The position numbers were made by a program, and so were the translations under genes. Below, in pieces: positions 7,301 to 15,807 of a stretch of 64,000 bases of DNA. The notes beneath the pieces are model-generated. The model was not told the origin of the DNA and ran no database searches. It saw only the letters and a list, made by a program, of their open reading frames with translations. This stretch comes from Amycolatopsis pretoriensis. GTDB taxonomy: Bacteria > Actinomycetota > Actinomycetes > Mycobacteriales > Pseudonocardiaceae. The DNA lies in the NCBI RefSeq assembly GCF_900107925.1, contig NZ_FNUJ01000005.1, positions 496,001 to 560,000 on the forward strand. The letters run 5' to 3'. Positions within the stretch are counted from its first letter, which is position 1, and each line of letters opens with the position of its first letter.

Positions 7301-7861
7301 ATGCCTCTGAAATCGAAGCAGCCGCGGATCGCGCCCCTGAAGCCGCCGTTCGACGCCGAGACCGCCGAAGCGCTCGACCGGCTGGGCCCGCCGATCGCGC
7401 TCTTCCGCGTCTGGGCCCGCCGTCCGGAGCTGGCCAAAGGGGTCGCGGGCTGGGGGCGGTACTACTTCTCGCGGGAGTCGGCCCTGACCGTCCGGCAGCG
7501 CGAGCTGGTCATCGACCGCACGACCGCGCTCTGCGGCGCCGACTACGAGTGGGGCGTCCACATCGCGACCTTCGCCGAGAAGGCCGGCCTCCGAGAAGAA
7601 CAGATCCGCTCGCTCGCCGCCGGCAGCCCGGATGACGTCTGCTGGGACGCGGGGGACCGCGCGATCCTGAAGGCCGTCGACGAACTCCACGTCACCCACG
7701 ACCTGGCGGACGGTACCTGGGCGGATCTCGAAACCGCCGTCGGCGAGGACGGTGTCCTCGATCTGCTGCTCGTCTGCGGGTGGTACCACGCGATCTCGTT
7801 CACCGTCCGGGCCCTGCGGCTGCCCCTCGAACCCGGTACCGCGCGCCCGGATTCGCCGTAA
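7301..7861 (+). CDS. Carboxymuconolactone decarboxylase / AhpD-like protein
   Basis: 186 aa from ATG 7301. It carries the CMD-family helical core with LTVRQRELVIDRTTALCGADYEWGVHIATFAEKAGL in two stretches: the Glu of RELVI and the Cys/His of CGADYEWGVH. The AhpD CxxC pair is absent, so peroxidase activity is doubtful. Divergent from an HxlR regulator, which suggests inducible expression against a small reactive molecule. Substrate not predictable. This two-gene unit interrupts the proC-to-HTH order seen in mycobacteria. Confidence 0.78.
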   Translation: MPLKSKQPRIAPLKPPFDAETAEALDRLGPPIALFRVWARRPELAKGVAGWGRYYFSRESALTVRQRELVIDRTTALCGADYEWGVHIATFAEKAGLREEQIRSLAAGSPDDVCWDAGDRAILKAVDELHVTHDLADGTWADLETAVGEDGVLDLLLVCGWYHAISFTVRALRLPLEPGTARPDSP

Positions 7862-8043
7862 TGGGCGATTCCCGCGGTCTTGCACGCGCGGGTGGCTGTG
7901 CGTTAGCGCTGGTAGGAGCCCATCTCGGTGACAGGCGTCGCATTAGTCCCACCAGTCCCGCTACTCTCGATAGAGCACGTGCGTGTCGATACCACAGGTG
8001 GGGAAGCCTCGTGGCGCGACACGTGTCGAAGGACGCGGTAAAC

Positions 8044-8259
8044 ATGTCGCCGAACAAGAAGGAGGATCTGCCGGCTGTCGGGCAGGTCCAGTTCCTGACG
8101 GTCGCCGAGGTGGCCACGCTGATGCGGGTCTCCAAGATGACCGTCTACCGTCTCGTGCACTCGGGTGAGCTGCCCGCCGTCAGGGTCGGGAAGTCCTTCC
8201 GGGTGCCGGAAAAAGCAGTGCACGAGTACCTCCAGGGCGCGTACTACGACGTGGGGTGA
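8044..8259 (+). CDS. Small excisionase-type HTH DNA-binding protein (Rv0500A-like)
   Basis: 71 aa from ATG 8044. Nearly the whole protein is a MerR/excisionase winged HTH: FLTVAEVATLMRVSKMTVYR, then GELPAVRVGKSFRVPEKAVHEYL. Position before bS22 and the epimerase matches Rv0500A. An upstream in-frame GTG (8011) would add 11 residues, but the family starts near the chosen ATG. It is a relative of BldC but distinct from the BldC copy at 37634-37846. Likely a transcription regulator; targets unknown. Confidence 0.87.
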   Translation: MSPNKKEDLPAVGQVQFLTVAEVATLMRVSKMTVYRLVHSGELPAVRVGKSFRVPEKAVHEYLQGAYYDVG

Positions 8260-8414
8260 TCCACGCCGCGGCCGGCGGCACGTCGCCTTACGACGTGCCC
8301 GCCGACCGGTGCGCACCGGGTGCCGGGTAACCTGGAAAACCGCTCGTGCCTGTGCGCTCCACCCGTTGGACGCTGCGCCGGGCAGCGTGACCGACGACGA
8401 CCTAAGGAGCGCCC

Positions 8415-8516
8415 ATGGGCTCTGTGATCAAGAAGCGCCGCAAGCGCATGTCGAAGAAGAAGCACCGCAAGCTGCTTCGCCGCACGCGAGTGCAGCGTCG
8501 TAAGGCCGGCAAGTAA
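8415..8516 (+). CDS. Small ribosomal subunit protein bS22 (AURKAIP1/COX24 domain)
   Basis: 33 aa, almost entirely Lys/Arg: MGSVIKKRRKRMSKKKHRK, then LLRRTRVQRRKAGK. Length and sequence match the actinobacterial AURKAIP1/COX24 protein (Rv0500B in M. tuberculosis), found in mycobacterial ribosome structures as bS22. An AAGGAG ribosome-binding site sits at 8404-8409, 5 nt before the ATG. A strong hairpin follows 18 bp after the stop. Confidence 0.93.
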   Translation: MGSVIKKRRKRMSKKKHRKLLRRTRVQRRKAGK

Positions 8517-8534
8517 GACCCAGCCGTGCGTAGC

Positions 8535-8565
8535 CGTGGCCCGTCCAGTCTCTGGACGGGCCACG
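8535..8565 (+). terminator. Strong hairpin after bS22
   Basis: A perfect 14-bp stem (8535-8548 cgtggcccgtccag; 8552-8565) encloses the 3-nt loop tct. It lies 18 bp after the bS22 stop, a good candidate terminator for the short, probably highly expressed transcript. Confidence 0.8.
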
Positions 8566-8774
8566 TCCATGTGGTGGGCCGGTTCCCCCCGTTCGAGTGA
8601 GGCGTTCGTCGCTTTCCGAGGGGAAAGCGGTTAATAGCACGTAAGACGCCCCGGGCCTACCCCTGAAGAGCGGTAACATCTCAACGGTGTCCGCGCGATG
8701 CTTCCAGTGAGTGCAGGCCCGCGCACTCCGGGTGATCGTCCACCCCCACCACGCCCTACGCCGCAGGGAGTCGC

Positions 8775-9818
8775 ATGCCGTCGAACATCGTGCTCGTCAC
8801 CGGGGTAGCCGGCGAACTGGGCGGGAAACTGCTCGCCCGGCTGGGCAACAACCCCGATTTCGAGCGGGTCATCGGCGTCGACACGGTGGCGCCGGACAAG
8901 ACGGTGCTGCAGCGCATGGGCCACGCCGAGTTCGTCCGCGCGGACATCCGGAACCCGCTGATCGCCAAGGTGATCAGCACGGCCGAAGTGGACACTGTCG
9001 TGCACGCGTCGTGCACCGCGCACCCCGCCGGGCCGGGGCGCCGCACCGCCATCAAGGAAGTCAACGTCATCGGCACCATGCGGCTGCTCGCCGCGTGCCA
9101 GCGCTCGCCGCTGGTCAAGAAGCTGGTGGTCAAGTCGACGGCGGCGGTCTACGGCGCCGGCGCCCGCTCGCAGGCGGTGTTCACCGAGGACTCCGAGCTG
9201 ATCCCGACGTCGTCCAGCGGGTACGCGAAGGACGCCGTCGAGATGGAGGGGTACGTGCGCGGCCTGGTCCGGCGCCGGCCCGACATCACCACGACGTTGT
9301 TCCGCTTCGCCAACATCATCGGCCCCGAGACCGACACCGTCCTTTCGCGCTACTTCGCGCTGCCGGTCGTGCCGACGGTCTTCGGCTACGACGCCCGCAT
9401 CCAGCTGCTGCACTCTTCGGACGCGCTGGCCGTGCTGGAACGCGCGACCCTGACCGACAAACCCGGCGTGTTCAACGTCGGCTCGGAGGGGGTACTCACC
9501 CTCTCGCAGGCGATCCGGCGAGCGGGCCGGGTCGAGCTGCCGATGCCGCGGAGCGTGGTGCCGTCGGTGGGCAAGGTCCTGCGCGGCGCCCGCGTCGTGG
9601 ACTTTTCCGCCGACCAGGTCCGGCTGCTGAACTTCGGCCGGGTCGTCGACATCGCGAAGCTGAAGGACGAGTTCGGCTACATCCCGCGGTGGACGACGCG
9701 TGAGGCGTTCGACGACTACATCGCCGGACGCGGGTTGAGGCCGGTGCTCGACGGCGGCAAGCTGGCGGGCCTGGCCGGCAAGGTGCTCGTCGCCGCGGCG
9801 ACGGGGCAGTCCCGATGA
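8775..9818 (+). CDS. NAD-dependent epimerase/dehydratase (extended SDR)
   Basis: 347 aa. N-terminal Rossmann motif VTGVAGELGGKLL (GxxGxxG), acidic D of IGVDTVAP, STAAVYGA with the catalytic Ser region, and Y-x3-K in SGYAKDAVE. The C-terminus has LLHSSDALAVLERA and PGVFNVGSEG typical of sugar-nucleotide epimerases. It sits where mycobacteria carry Rv0501 (galE2) and overlaps the acyltransferase by 4 nt. The substrate is unproven. Confidence 0.85.
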   Translation: MPSNIVLVTGVAGELGGKLLARLGNNPDFERVIGVDTVAPDKTVLQRMGHAEFVRADIRNPLIAKVISTAEVDTVVHASCTAHPAGPGRRTAIKEVNVIGTMRLLAACQRSPLVKKLVVKSTAAVYGAGARSQAVFTEDSELIPTSSSGYAKDAVEMEGYVRGLVRRRPDITTTLFRFANIIGPETDTVLSRYFALPVVPTVFGYDARIQLLHSSDALAVLERATLTDKPGVFNVGSEGVLTLSQAIRRAGRVELPMPRSVVPSVGKVLRGARVVDFSADQVRLLNFGRVVDIAKLKDEFGYIPRWTTREAFDDYIAGRGLRPVLDGGKLAGLAGKVLVAAATGQSR

Positions 9819-10840
9819 GCAGGCCGTACGACCTGGGAAGCGAGGCGGAGACGGTGGGCGGTGCCGAAGCGCAGGTCATCCCGCTGCACGGACCGGGCCG
9901 GGAGAAGCCGGCCGCTCAGCCGGGCGGCCGCCGGGAAGAAGCCGCGCGGGTCGACGCACCCGTCGTCGCCTTCCCCGGCGCCGAGCGGGAGGAGACACCC
10001 GAGCCGCTCTCCGACGCCGCGCGCTCGGCGCTCGGCTTCATCCGCGACCGGCTGACCGGCGACTACACGGTCGACGAGTTCGGCTTCGACGCCGAGCTGA
10101 CCGACGCGGTGTTCCTCCCGCCGCTGCGCGCGCTGTACAAGAAGTGGTTCCGCGTCGACACCCACGGCGTCGAGAACCTGCCGCTCGAAGGCGGCGCGCT
10201 CCTGGTGTCCAACCACTCCGGCACGATCCCGCTCGACTCGCTGATGACGGCGGTCGCCGTCCACGACGAGACGGGCGGCCGGCACCTGCGCGGCCTCGGC
10301 GCGGACCTGGTGTTCCAGGTGCCGCTGGTGGGGTCGTTCGCCCGCAAGTCCGGCCAGACGCTCGCCTGCAACGCGGACGCGGAACGCCTCCTGCGCGGCG
10401 GTGAGCTGGTCGGCGTGTGGCCCGAGGGGTTCAAGGGGGTCGGCAAGCCGTTCTCGTCCCGGTACAAGCTGCAGCGCTTCGGCCGCGGCGGGTTCGTGTC
10501 GGCGGCCCTGCGCGCGGGCGTCCCGATCATCCCGGTGTCGGTGATCGGCGCGGAGGAGATCTACCCGAAGCTGGGCGACATCAAGGTCCTGGCGCGGATG
10601 CTCGGGCTGCCGTACTTCCCGGTGACGCCGTTCTTCCCGATGTTCGGGCTGCTGGGCGCGATCCCGCTGCCGACGAAGTGGAGCATCGAGTTCGGGACGC
10701 CGATCGCAACGGATTCCTACGGCCCGGAGGCGGTGGAGGACCCGATGCTGGTGTTCCAGCTGACGGATCAGGTGCGGGAGTCGATCCAGCAGACGCTGTA
10801 CCAGCGGCTTTCGCAGCGGAAGTCGGTCTTCCGGGGCTGA
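9815..10840 (+). CDS. Lysophospholipid acyltransferase-like protein (PlsC family)
   Basis: 341 aa. After a disordered N-terminus of about 110 residues comes a PlsC-like domain: block I is LLVSNHSGTIPLDS with its catalytic His/Asp, then LACNADAERLL, then VWPEGFKG (PEG block) and IIPVSVIGAEE. The domain transfers acyl groups to glycerolipid or similar acceptors at the membrane. Coupling to the epimerase (ATGA) mirrors Rv0501-Rv0502. The exact acceptor is unknown. Confidence 0.86.
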   Translation: MSRPYDLGSEAETVGGAEAQVIPLHGPGREKPAAQPGGRREEAARVDAPVVAFPGAEREETPEPLSDAARSALGFIRDRLTGDYTVDEFGFDAELTDAVFLPPLRALYKKWFRVDTHGVENLPLEGGALLVSNHSGTIPLDSLMTAVAVHDETGGRHLRGLGADLVFQVPLVGSFARKSGQTLACNADAERLLRGGELVGVWPEGFKGVGKPFSSRYKLQRFGRGGFVSAALRAGVPIIPVSVIGAEEIYPKLGDIKVLARMLGLPYFPVTPFFPMFGLLGAIPLPTKWSIEFGTPIATDSYGPEAVEDPMLVFQLTDQVRESIQQTLYQRLSQRKSVFRG

Positions 10841-11734
10841 TCAGCGGCGGCGGTAGGCCATTCCCGCCGCCACCGCGCCGGCCAGCGCCCCGGCGCCCAG
10901 GACTGAGGGGACGCCGATCTTCGCGGCCTTGCGGCCGGTCCGGAAGTCGCGGATCTCCCAGCCGCGCGCCCGGGCCACGTCCCGCAACCCGCCGTCCGGG
11001 TTCACCGCCACCGCGGTGCCCACCGCCGACAGCATCGGGATGTCGTTGGCCGAGTCCGAATACGCCGTGCAACGCTTGAGGTTCAGTCCCTCGCGGGACG
11101 CCAGCGCCCGCACCGCGTGGGCCTTCGCGCGGCCGTGGAGGAGGTCGCCGACCAGGCGGCCCGTGTACACACCGTCGCGGGTTTCGGCCACCGTTCCCAG
11201 CGCGCCGGTCAGTCCGAGCCGGCGGGAGATGATCGCCGCCAGCTCGATCGGGGTTGCCGTCACCAGCCAGACGCGCTGGCCCGCGTCCAGGTGCATCTGG
11301 GCCAGCGCGCGCGTGCCGGACCAGATCTTGTCCGCCATCAGCTCGTCGTAGATCTCTTCGCTGATCGACGTCAGCTCGGCCACCGTGCGTCCGGCCACAA
11401 AGGACAGTGCGCGCTCGCGGTGGGTCTTGATGTCTTCCTTGTTCTCGCGGCCGCCGAGGCGGAACTTGACCTGGCCCCAGACGAAACCGGCCAGGTCCGA
11501 CGACGTGAAGAACTTGCGCGCCGCCAGCCCGCGGGCGAAGTAGAAGATCGACGCGCCCATCATCATCGTGTTGTCGACGTCGAAGAACGCGGCCGCGGTC
11601 AGGTCCGGCGGGGCGGGCGGGGCCGGGGGCTCGGACAGGGCGTGCGCGGCCTCGGCCGACGCCTCGCCCGCCAGCGCGGCGAGCCGTTCGAGCTCCTGAC
11701 TTCTGTCCTTGCCACGCCAAGCTGACACGTACAC
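10841..11734 (-). CDS. HAD-IB family hydrolase (SerB1-like phosphatase)
   Basis: 297 aa from the GTG at 11734 (11728 is an alternative). HAD motif I is AAFFDVDNTMMMGAS, motif II lies in WLVTATP, and motifs III/IV are in CTAYSDSANDIPMLSAVG. An alpha-helical cap lies between. The C-terminal GAGALAGAVAAGMAY looks like a hydrophobic tail. The subfamily includes phosphoserine-phosphatase-like SerB1 (Rv0505c at the same place). It is convergent with and directly abuts the acyltransferase. The phospho-substrate may be a lipid or serine intermediate; not resolved. Confidence 0.87.
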   Translation of the reverse strand: MYVSAWRGKDRSQELERLAALAGEASAEAAHALSEPPAPPAPPDLTAAAFFDVDNTMMMGASIFYFARGLAARKFFTSSDLAGFVWGQVKFRLGGRENKEDIKTHRERALSFVAGRTVAELTSISEEIYDELMADKIWSGTRALAQMHLDAGQRVWLVTATPIELAAIISRRLGLTGALGTVAETRDGVYTGRLVGDLLHGRAKAHAVRALASREGLNLKRCTAYSDSANDIPMLSAVGTAVAVNPDGGLRDVARARGWEIRDFRTGRKAAKIGVPSVLGAGALAGAVAAGMAYRRR

Positions 11735-11802
11735 CGCCTCCACGTCTCCTTCGCACAGCGTAGCGAGCCGCCCACGGCTTCGTCGCAGGTGTGGCCCGGA
11801 CC

Positions 11803-12861
11803 TCAGCCGATCACGATGGGCGGCAGACCCGGCAGCAGCGGCGGGATCGAAATCAGCGGCGGCGACGGCGTGGTCGAGGTCACCGGCGGCGGCTGCGTGG
11901 TCGTCGGCACCTGGCCGTACACCGGCGGCGGCGTGACCCCGCCGGTCGGCGCGGGCAGGCCCGGCGTCGACGCGGCGTTCGACGGCGGCAGCTGCGTGCC
12001 GGTCGCCACCGGGGCGGTGCTCTCGGTGGACGACTGGGGCGACGAAGACGTCGGCTCGCCACCGGACGACGGTGCCGGCCGCTGCGTGCACTCGCCGGTC
12101 GCCGGGATCAGGCCCAGGTCGTCGGACGACCCGGTGGTGATCTGGTAGCAGTTCATCCGCGCCGCCAGGCCGCTCGTGCGCTCCTGGACCTTGCCGAGCA
12201 GGTCGCGGACTTCGCCGAGCACGGGAGCCGCGCCGGCCGGCAGCGCCGCGAGCCGCGCCTCCTGGTTGCGGGCCCACAGCCGGACGTCGGACAGCGCCTG
12301 CGCGCCACCGCCGTCGCTGGTCGCCACGGTCGCCATCTGGGCGACGCCGGCCTTCAGATCGGCCGCGAAGTCGTCGTAGGCCGTCCGGTAGTCGGCGTCG
12401 CTCGCGCCTTCCGAAGCCAGCTCGCCCAGCTCGGTGACGCGGTTGGTCGCGAACTCCAGGTGCTTGCGGGCCTTGGCCTCGTCACCGAAGGTCAGGCCCA
12501 GCGCCGTCGACTCCCCGGCGCGCTTGACGCCGTAGAGCGGGTCGCCCGGCAGCGCGTTGCGGGAAAGCACCAGCGTCAGCCCGGAGAGGACGAGGAAGAG
12601 GAAGAGCGCGGCGGCCACCAGGTCGGCGGTCCGCGGCCGCCACCTCCGACCGGGGGTGGCCACCGCCGTCTCCAGGCGGCCCGCGATCTCCGCGCGGATC
12701 CGCTGCCGGGTTTCCAGGTCCGGGGCCCCGGCCGCCCCGAGTTCGCGCAGGGCGCCGACGAGAGCCAGCTCGTCGGCGAACTCGCCGTCCCGGCGTACCG
12801 GGGACGGCTCCAGGGCACGCGCGAACCGATCGATCTCGGCTCGCTCACGCGCAAACCTCAC
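11803..12861 (-). CDS. DUF5667 membrane protein, candidate RsbN-like anti-sigma factor
   Basis: 352 aa. The N-terminal cytosolic part (about 1-79) begins MRFARERAEIDRFARALE and is helical. One transmembrane segment covers about 80-100 (LVAAALFLFLVLSGLTLVLS). An extracytoplasmic DUF5667-type region starts with LPGDPLYGVKRAGES. The tail is Pro/Ser/Thr-rich. It lies 113 bp downstream of the BldN-like sigma gene in the same direction. In Streptomyces, RsbN is the membrane anti-sigma factor encoded next to bldN near rex-hemACD. By architecture and place I infer the same role here. Confidence 0.72.
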   Translation of the reverse strand: MRFARERAEIDRFARALEPSPVRRDGEFADELALVGALRELGAAGAPDLETRQRIRAEIAGRLETAVATPGRRWRPRTADLVAAALFLFLVLSGLTLVLSRNALPGDPLYGVKRAGESTALGLTFGDEAKARKHLEFATNRVTELGELASEGASDADYRTAYDDFAADLKAGVAQMATVATSDGGGAQALSDVRLWARNQEARLAALPAGAAPVLGEVRDLLGKVQERTSGLAARMNCYQITTGSSDDLGLIPATGECTQRPAPSSGGEPTSSSPQSSTESTAPVATGTQLPPSNAASTPGLPAPTGGVTPPPVYGQVPTTTQPPPVTSTTPSPPLISIPPLLPGLPPIVIG

Positions 12862-12974
12862 TGCGCAGCTCCATCTCGGGCCTTGACCGGTCCTGACACC
12901 GGTCTGGCAGGAGTAACGATTAAGAAGCCGCCAGGGTTACCGGATCCGGTCGACGGACCGAAAAGTTCGCGGGA

Positions 12975-13667
12975 TCAGCGCAATCCGGTGGGCAGAAGTT
13001 GTGCCAATCGGCGTACGGCGCGGTGCTGGAGCGCCTTGATCGCACCCTCGTTGCGGTTCATGATCTGCGCCGTCTCCGCCACCGACAGGCCCTGCAGGAA
13101 CCGCAGGATGATGCATTCCCGCTGGTCATCGCCCAGTTCGGCGACGCAGCGCAGCAGCTCGGTGCGGGTCGCGCGGCTGATCGCCTCCTGCTCGGGACCG
13201 GCCTGGACGCTCGCGCCGACGCTGAACGGCGCCGAACCCGGCTCGGTCACCTCGTCGGTGACGACCTCGAGGCGGAACCGGCTCGACTTCACGTGGTCGA
13301 GCACGAGGTTGCGGGCGATGGTGACGAACCAGGCGCCGACGTCACGCCCCTGGTAGCTCACCGACGTGATCCGGCGCAGCGCGCGCAGGAACGTCTCGCT
13401 GGTGACGTCCTCGGCCAGGTCGCGGTCGCCGAGCCGGAACAGCACGTACCGGTAGACGACGTCGACGTAGCGGTCATAGAGCCGGCCGAACGCGGAGGTG
13501 TCGCCCTCCTGCGCGGCGCGCACGAGGTCCCACGCCTCGGCCTTCGCCGCTTCGGCGCGTTCGTCGTCGGACGCCTGCCTGCTCACCGGCACGGACGCCG
13601 AGCGTCCGAACACGCGCTCGGCGAACATGAAGACGGGCCCGCGGCTCACGGCGGTCGGCACGGTCAT
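12975..13667 (-). CDS. ECF RNA polymerase sigma factor, BldN-like
   Basis: 230 aa. A short N-terminal extension (about 45 residues) precedes region 2 (AFGRLYDRYVDVVYRYV ... LAEDVTSETFLRALRRI) and region 4 (ELGDDQRECIILRFLQGLSV ... IMNRNEGAIKALQHRAVRRL). The extension, the neighbouring DUF5667 gene and closeness to rex-hem all match BldN, the Streptomyces sporulation/chaplin sigma factor, which is made as a proprotein. The identity is inference; a similar ECF such as ShbA is possible. A 316-bp leader region precedes it. Confidence 0.85.
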   Translation of the reverse strand: MTVPTAVSRGPVFMFAERVFGRSASVPVSRQASDDERAEAAKAEAWDLVRAAQEGDTSAFGRLYDRYVDVVYRYVLFRLGDRDLAEDVTSETFLRALRRITSVSYQGRDVGAWFVTIARNLVLDHVKSSRFRLEVVTDEVTEPGSAPFSVGASVQAGPEQEAISRATRTELLRCVAELGDDQRECIILRFLQGLSVAETAQIMNRNEGAIKALQHRAVRRLAQLLPTGLR

Positions 13668-13983
13668 CGGGCGGCACCTCCGGCGGCGAAGCTGGCCCAG
13701 CAGCGGGCCACGGTACCCCCGGAACCCCGGCGAGCAGGGGCCGGCCGGCTCGCGTGCCCCACGACTTCGTGGGCAAGCAAGTTCGTCACGGCGACTCCCT
13801 CTCTCCGGTCGTAGCGGTGATCAACACCACCCCACGACGCAGTGCAGCATACGTGTAGTTACCGCGAAGTAGGTAGTGGCTCCGGGGTTGTGCAGACGCG
13901 ACGCTCGCGGTCAGCACCCATGACGTCGCTCCGAATGACAGACTTGCAACGGTTTGGGCCGGGCGAGGAGAGGTGGATCGCGC
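13668..13983. other. Divergent promoter region between the sigma factor and the acyl-CoA ligase
   Basis: No gene is supported in these 316 bp. A small stem (cccacg 13758-13763 / cgtggg 13768-13773, loop actt) lies in the presumed 5' leader of the sigma gene. A GAGGAGAGG stretch at 13968-13976 serves as the ribosome-binding site of the ligase. No operator was recognised. Confidence 0.5.
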
Positions 13984-15495
13984 GTGAGTGCTCCAGAGGG
14001 GACGCAGCCGGGGGTCGGCGGGCTGCTCACACGGGCCGCGACGACGTGGCCGGACCACCCGGCCGTGCGCGAGACCGGCACCGGGCGCGGCCTGTCCTAC
14101 CGCGAGCTCGAGGCCGTGGTCCAGGCGCAGGCCGGGCGGCTCGCGGACGCGGGTGTCGAGCCCGGCGACCGGGTCGCGCTGCGGCTGCCGACGTCGGTGG
14201 ACTTCGTGGTCGCGTTCTTCGGCGCTCTGCGCGCCGGCGCGATCGTCGTGCCGCTCTCGCCGCAGGCGCCGGGACCCGAGCTCGAGAAGCTCCTCGAGCA
14301 CAGCGGTGCCAAGGTTGTCATCACGCGCGACGCCGACGAGGAGCTCCCCGACGGCGTGACGGGTCTCACTCCGGAATCCGACCCGGATGGAGCAGTCGAA
14401 TCCGTCGATGCGGGCCGCGCGGGCGAGGACATCGCCGTCGTCTCCTACACCTCGGGCACCACCGGACCGCCCCGCGGCGTGATGCTGTCGCACCGCGCGC
14501 TGCTGGCGAACCTGGCGCAGATCAGCGGTGTCGAGGGCGCGCTGGAGCACGACGACCGCGTGCTGATCACCATCCCGCTCTTCCACGTCTACGGCCTCGG
14601 CCCCGGCCTGCTGCACGCGGTCGAGGTCGGCGCGACCGCCGTCCTGTCCGAACGCTTCGAGGCGCAGCGGACGCTGGACGACTGCGCCGAGCACGGCGTC
14701 ACGACGATCACCGGCGTCCCGACGATGTACACGGAGTTCGCCGCGCTCGGCACCGATGAGCTGCGCGCGAAGCTGACGACCGTCCGGCGGATGACCTCGG
14801 GAGCCGCGCCGCTGCACCCCAAGGTGCTCGGCGCGATCCGCGAGGCCACCGGCCTGGACGTCTTCGAGGGCTACGGGCTCACCGAGTGCGCGCCCGTGGT
14901 GACGTCGACGCTGGTCACGGGCTACCCGAAGCCGGGTTCGGTCGGGCGGCCGCTGCCCGGGATCGAGCTGCGGCTGGTCGACAGCGACGGCACCGACCAG
15001 GCCGTGCCGCTCGACCCGGACGACGTCGACGACGTCTTCGAGGCCGAGGGCGAGACCGGCCTGGTGTCGATCCGCGGCGCCAACCTGTTCTCCGGCTACT
15101 GGCCCGACGGCGGCCACGGCCCGGACGCCGACGGCTGGTTCCGCACCGGCGACGTCGGCTACCTCGACGTCGACGGCGACCTGCACCTGGTCGACCGGGC
15201 CAACGACCTGATCATCGTCAACGGCTTCAACGTCTTCCCGCACGAGGTCGAGGAGGTCATCGGGCAGCTGCCCGAGGTGACCGAAGCCGCGGTCGTCGGG
15301 GTCGTGGACGAGCGAAGCGGCGAAGCGGTGAAGGCGTTCGTGGTGCCGACGGCCGGGGCGTCGCTGTCGGAGCAGCAGGTCGTCGACCACTGCGCGGCCC
15401 ACCTCGCGGGGTACAAGGTGCCGCACGCGGTCGAGTTCGCCGAGTCGCTGCCGCATTCGGCGACCGGCAAGCTGCGCCGCGTCCGGTTGCGGTAG
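13984..15495 (+). CDS. AMP-dependent acyl-CoA synthetase/ligase
   Basis: 503 aa from GTG 13984, preceded by a strong GAGGAG site. ANL-superfamily motifs are present: the P-loop YTSGTTGPPRGVMLS, LFHVYGLGPGLL, the A5 motif FEGYGLTECAPVV, GWFRTGDVG, the hinge DLIIVNGFNVFPHEVEE and the C-terminal Lys in SATGKLRRV. It activates a carboxylic acid to an acyl-adenylate and then a CoA ester. Likely a fatty-acyl or medium-chain ligase; specificity is not visible. A glutaredoxin-like gene follows 10 bp downstream. Confidence 0.9.
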   Translation: MSAPEGTQPGVGGLLTRAATTWPDHPAVRETGTGRGLSYRELEAVVQAQAGRLADAGVEPGDRVALRLPTSVDFVVAFFGALRAGAIVVPLSPQAPGPELEKLLEHSGAKVVITRDADEELPDGVTGLTPESDPDGAVESVDAGRAGEDIAVVSYTSGTTGPPRGVMLSHRALLANLAQISGVEGALEHDDRVLITIPLFHVYGLGPGLLHAVEVGATAVLSERFEAQRTLDDCAEHGVTTITGVPTMYTEFAALGTDELRAKLTTVRRMTSGAAPLHPKVLGAIREATGLDVFEGYGLTECAPVVTSTLVTGYPKPGSVGRPLPGIELRLVDSDGTDQAVPLDPDDVDDVFEAEGETGLVSIRGANLFSGYWPDGGHGPDADGWFRTGDVGYLDVDGDLHLVDRANDLIIVNGFNVFPHEVEEVIGQLPEVTEAAVVGVVDERSGEAVKAFVVPTAGASLSEQQVVDHCAAHLAGYKVPHAVEFAESLPHSATGKLRRVRLR

Positions 15496-15505
15496 GACTG
15501 ACGGC

Positions 15506-15742
15506 ATGGCGCACGAAGTGACGGTCATGGGCCGCGACGGCTGCCACCTCTGCGAGGTCGCGGAGGCGGAGGTCGCCCGGATCTGCGGCGAGCTGGGGGT
15601 CCCCTGGCGCGCGGAGGACGTCGACACGGACCCGGAGTGGCGCGCGGAGTACGGCGACCGCGTCCCGGTCATCCTGGTCGACGGCGCCGAGCACGGGTAC
15701 TGGCGCGTCGAGGAGGACCGGCTGCGGAAGGCGCTCGGCTGA
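15506..15742 (+). CDS. Glutaredoxin-like protein (DUF836)
   Basis: 78 aa with the redox motif CHLC near the N-terminus (GRDGCHLCEVAEAEVARI), VDTDPEW and the cis-Pro in DRVPVILVDG. This is a short thioredoxin-fold protein of the glutaredoxin 2/DUF836 family, corresponding to Rv0508 in gene order. It probably reduces disulfides or delivers electrons to a local partner; none is identified. Confidence 0.88.
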   Translation: MAHEVTVMGRDGCHLCEVAEAEVARICGELGVPWRAEDVDTDPEWRAEYGDRVPVILVDGAEHGYWRVEEDRLRKALG

Positions 15743-15807
15743 AGCCGTAACCGGCTCGTAAGGGGGATCGAGCAGCCGCTTCACGCTTCCGCTCCGAAGA
15801 TGGAGGC

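Noticed and set aside
13474..13776. 100-aa minus-strand frame upstream of the sigma factor.
   Set aside because: It overlaps the sigma gene in another frame and has shadow-like Arg/Pro composition.
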